From Mytilus trossulus (Eukaryota > Mollusca > Bivalvia > Mytilida > Mytilidae): 64,000 bases of DNA. Shown in pieces: positions 61,401 through 64,000 of the stretch (positions are counted from its first letter, which is position 1; every line of letters begins with the position of its first letter). The notes under the pieces were generated by a model that saw only the letters and a program-made list of their open reading frames with translations, was not told the DNA's origin and ran no database searches. The position numbers were made by a program, and so were the translations under genes. Where the stretch lies: contig NC_086376.1 of NCBI RefSeq assembly GCF_036588685.1, positions 61,031,166 to 61,095,165 of the forward strand, given 5' to 3'.

Positions 61401-64000
61401 CCAGTCTTACTTGGCTTAAGACCCTTTTAAACTAATATGATGTGTTATTTGTAACTTTTCTTTCCATTTAAAGTACATTCAATACATATGTAAGGATTAT
61501 TTATAACCAAAAATCTTCACAAATTTAAAATTGCTGGAAAATATTACATCTTCATGTAAGGCACCCTTTCATTGAAAAACCTCAGTTTTTAGGCCTAGGC
61601 TGATATAAATTTGACTTTTGAATAATTATGCTAAGTCTGATCAATCAAATGAGTACTCTATTGCTTTTAGTACATAATAAATGATATATTAAGGCATTTA
61701 AAAAGAAGTTATTTCAATATTTTAATTTTTAAAGCCCAACATGTTAATAGTTGAAATTTTTCAATTTTAACGTCAAAATTTAACACGCAAAGATGAGTAT
61801 AGAATTTAACATATTGTCTATAATATATATCCTATTGTTATGAAACTTTTCAAATAGTGTTATAATTTATTAAGCTTTGGTCATACCAAGTTTTTTTAAG
61901 ATTTGTCAACTCTTTCTATCCTATTAGATCCGAGACCACAATTGTCGTCCCTTGATTATCGTTGTTCACGAATATAGTCCCTAGTGTTAACAGTGGGTTA
62001 CTTGCCATTAATTTTTATACCCCTTCCAAATTTATTTCTCCATGTTTAATGCCTCAAATTGTAGGAAGGGGGGTTAAATTACACTGAAAAAAAAAATTTG
62101 GGTCCAGAATTTTAAAGGAAAGTAGTGATTTGGTCCAGGTGAAAAAGGTTGAAAAATAGCACTTCAGAAGCTGTCAAAAGATTTCAAGTCGCCCTAAAGA
62201 TAAAATTGCCCATATTTTGAGTTAGAGACGATGAAGTTTTCTATAATTTTGATATAATTTGTCCCAAAAGTAGTACAACACACTGAGAAAATTTCATTGA
62301 GAAAGCGCAGGTGGGATTTTTTTAATTTTCATTTATGTTCTAAAAGAAATGCACTACGAATTAATTGTGTTCTCGGACCTAAGAGGTGAAGTCTGTAAAT
62401 AAAGAATCTGTACTTTGGCAACTTCCCTAAATGATTTGGTGGTTTCAATTTGTCAAATATCATGAAACTAAAGGATTTACACATTTATTGTATAGAATTT
62501 CTTCAAAATTGACCAATTTTGTCATTTTATGGTCAAAATAGGCATTTTTAGGCTTTTTCAATATTGATGCATACAGGGCATCCTGACTTTCTATCTGACA
62601 GGTTTTCATGTGTCAATACTTGTGTTTCTATGCCTTTATCTAGTTCTTTTACTTGTTTATGAACTCAGAATCTTCAGAAAAGAAGATTATCTCAGACAAT
62701 ATGTGCAAAATGTGTTGTATAAATGACCCTTGTCTAACGCCCTGTTTGGATGAAGTCAAAAGTGGTGTTCATGGTACATAAAATTTGAAGTCCACAATAA
62801 AAACCTCACTAAATTTGTACCAAAAGCACTTTACAATGTCTATTGTACCTGTTCCATTTCACATAATATCTTTCTTTTCTTCTGTAGGATAGCAAGTGGT
62901 TTAAATACAAGCCTGTTGAGACTAAAATTGCATTCAAGTTTTTCACTAAAAAGTCAGAAATCTTTGTATCAGACCATACTGTCTGCAAGAAGAGTTAATT
63001 GCAAGAGCCTTTTTGTGCTCAGATTTGTTGTATCATGTCACATGAGTATAGAAATGATAAAAAAGACACAATTTTTTATTTCTTATAGCATCAATATGCA
63101 TTTTTTAATGTAAATATATGGCACGGCCTAAATTGACCCTTATTTTTTTCCAGTCTTACTTGGCTTAAGACCCTTTTAAACTAATATGATGTGTTATTTG
63201 TAACTTTTCTTTCCATTTAAAGTACATTCAATACATATGTAAGGATTATTTATAACCAAAAATCTTCACAAATTTAAAATTGCTGGAAAATATTACATCT
63301 TCATGTAAGGCACCCTTTCATTGAAAAACCTCAGTTTTTAGGCCTAGGCTGATATAAATTTGACTTTTGAATAATTATGCTAAGTCTGATCAATCAAATG
63401 AGTACTCTATTGCTTTTAGTACATAATAAATGATATATTAAGGCATTTAAAAAGAAGTTATTTCAATATTTTAATTTTTAAAGCCCAACATGTTAATAGT
63501 TGAAATTTTTCAATTTTAACGTCAAAATTTAACACGCAAAGATGAGTATAGAATTTAACATATTGTCTATAATATATATCCTATTGTTATGAAACTTTTC
63601 AAATAGTGTTATAATTTATTAAGCTTTGGTCATACCAAGTTTTTTTAAGATTTGTCAACTCTTTCTATCCTATTAGATCCGAGACCACAATTGTCGTCCC
63701 TTGATTATCGTTGTTCACGAATATAGTCCCTAGTGTTAACAGTGGGTTACTTGCCATTAATTTTTATACCCCTTCCAAATTTATTTCTCCATGTTTAATG
63801 CCTCAAATTGTAGGAAGGGGGGTTAAATTACACTGAAAAAAAAAATTTGGGTCCAGAATTTTAAAGGAAAGTAGTGATTTGGTCCAGGTGAAAAAGGTTG
63901 AAAAATAGCACTTCAGAAGCTGTCAAAAGATTTCAAGTCGCCCTAAAGATAAAATTGCCCATATTTTGAGTTAGAGACGATGAAGTTTTCTATAATTTTG
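55416..64000. repeat. Satellite array B: 1749-bp unit, four copies plus partial
   Basis: Units begin (ACTTTGGCAACTTCCC) at 55416, 57165, 58914, 60663 and 62412; the last is cut by the window end. The period is exactly 1749 bp and copies appear identical by eye. The unit is unrelated to the 1300-bp unit. Each unit contains an imperfect inverted repeat: TTAG.TCCGAGA..CACAATT at 56677-56697 and its reverse complement at 57116-57135, enclosing about 440 bp that resembles a small foldback transposon. The true array length is unknown, since it starts in a gap and runs off the window. Confidence 0.97.
55758..56117 (+). other. Open frames and an acceptor-like site in each 1749-bp unit (first copy shown)
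   Basis: One plus frame is stop-free for 119 codons (55758-56117) but has no ATG near its start. In another frame a strong pyrimidine tract and AG (TTCTTTTCTTCTGTAG, ending 55891) precede 36 codons beginning DSKWFKYKPVETKIAFKFF and ending at TAA 56000-56002. Just upstream a third frame reads ELRIFRKEDYLRQYVQNVLY before a stop. The residue mix looks like coding remnants, possibly a captured gene end, but the frames overlap and none can be called a gene. The same pattern recurs at +1749 in every copy. Confidence 0.25.

Noticed and set aside
43492..64000. CRISPR-like or rRNA tandem array
   Set aside because: Units are 1.3 and 1.7 kb with no spacer structure and no rRNA sequence.

Overview
The window looks like nuclear DNA of a bivalve mollusc, probably a mussel (Mytilidae). 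The base composition is strongly AT-rich, genes are split by short and long introns, and several interspersed repeats are ones I associate with mussel genomes from memory. The mollusc assignment is inference; the two protein identifications below rest on clear homology. Nothing bacterial or viral, no CRISPR array and no tRNA or rRNA gene was seen.

From 1 to about 28 kb there are two genes. A minus-strand gene of unknown function has five well-supported 3' exons (4526-9946). They encode a charged, low-complexity, probably nuclear protein. Its 5' end is uncertain; one phase-compatible first exon lies at 13615-13735. Next to it, and divergent, is a complete six-exon MBD2/3 gene (13755-22157, plus strand, 253 aa), the methyl-CpG reader subunit of the NuRD complex. 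Its introns and flanks are full of small non-autonomous DNA transposons, many with recognisable terminal inverted repeats and target duplications.

From 28.6 to 37.6 kb, on the minus strand, lies a complete 13-exon PDIA3/ERp57 gene (492 aa). It encodes an ER thiol-disulfide oxidoreductase with two CGHC active sites, a signal peptide and a KTEL tail. The upstream DNA carries a TGACGTG motif like the unfolded-protein-response element.

From 37.7 to 43.5 kb no intact gene is visible. This stretch holds repeats, foldback elements and a frameshifted non-LTR reverse-transcriptase fragment.

From 43.5 kb to the end the window is satellite DNA. Array A is an exactly 1300-bp unit repeated nine times plus a partial copy (43492-55315). 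Array B is an unrelated 1749-bp unit repeated four times plus a partial copy (55416-64000). They are separated by exactly 100 N. Both units carry stop-free frames with gene-like features, which makes the arrays the most interesting and least explained part of the window. I found no convincing new biochemical system; the best leads are the two macrosatellites, the unknown gene beside MBD2/3, and the transposon structures.
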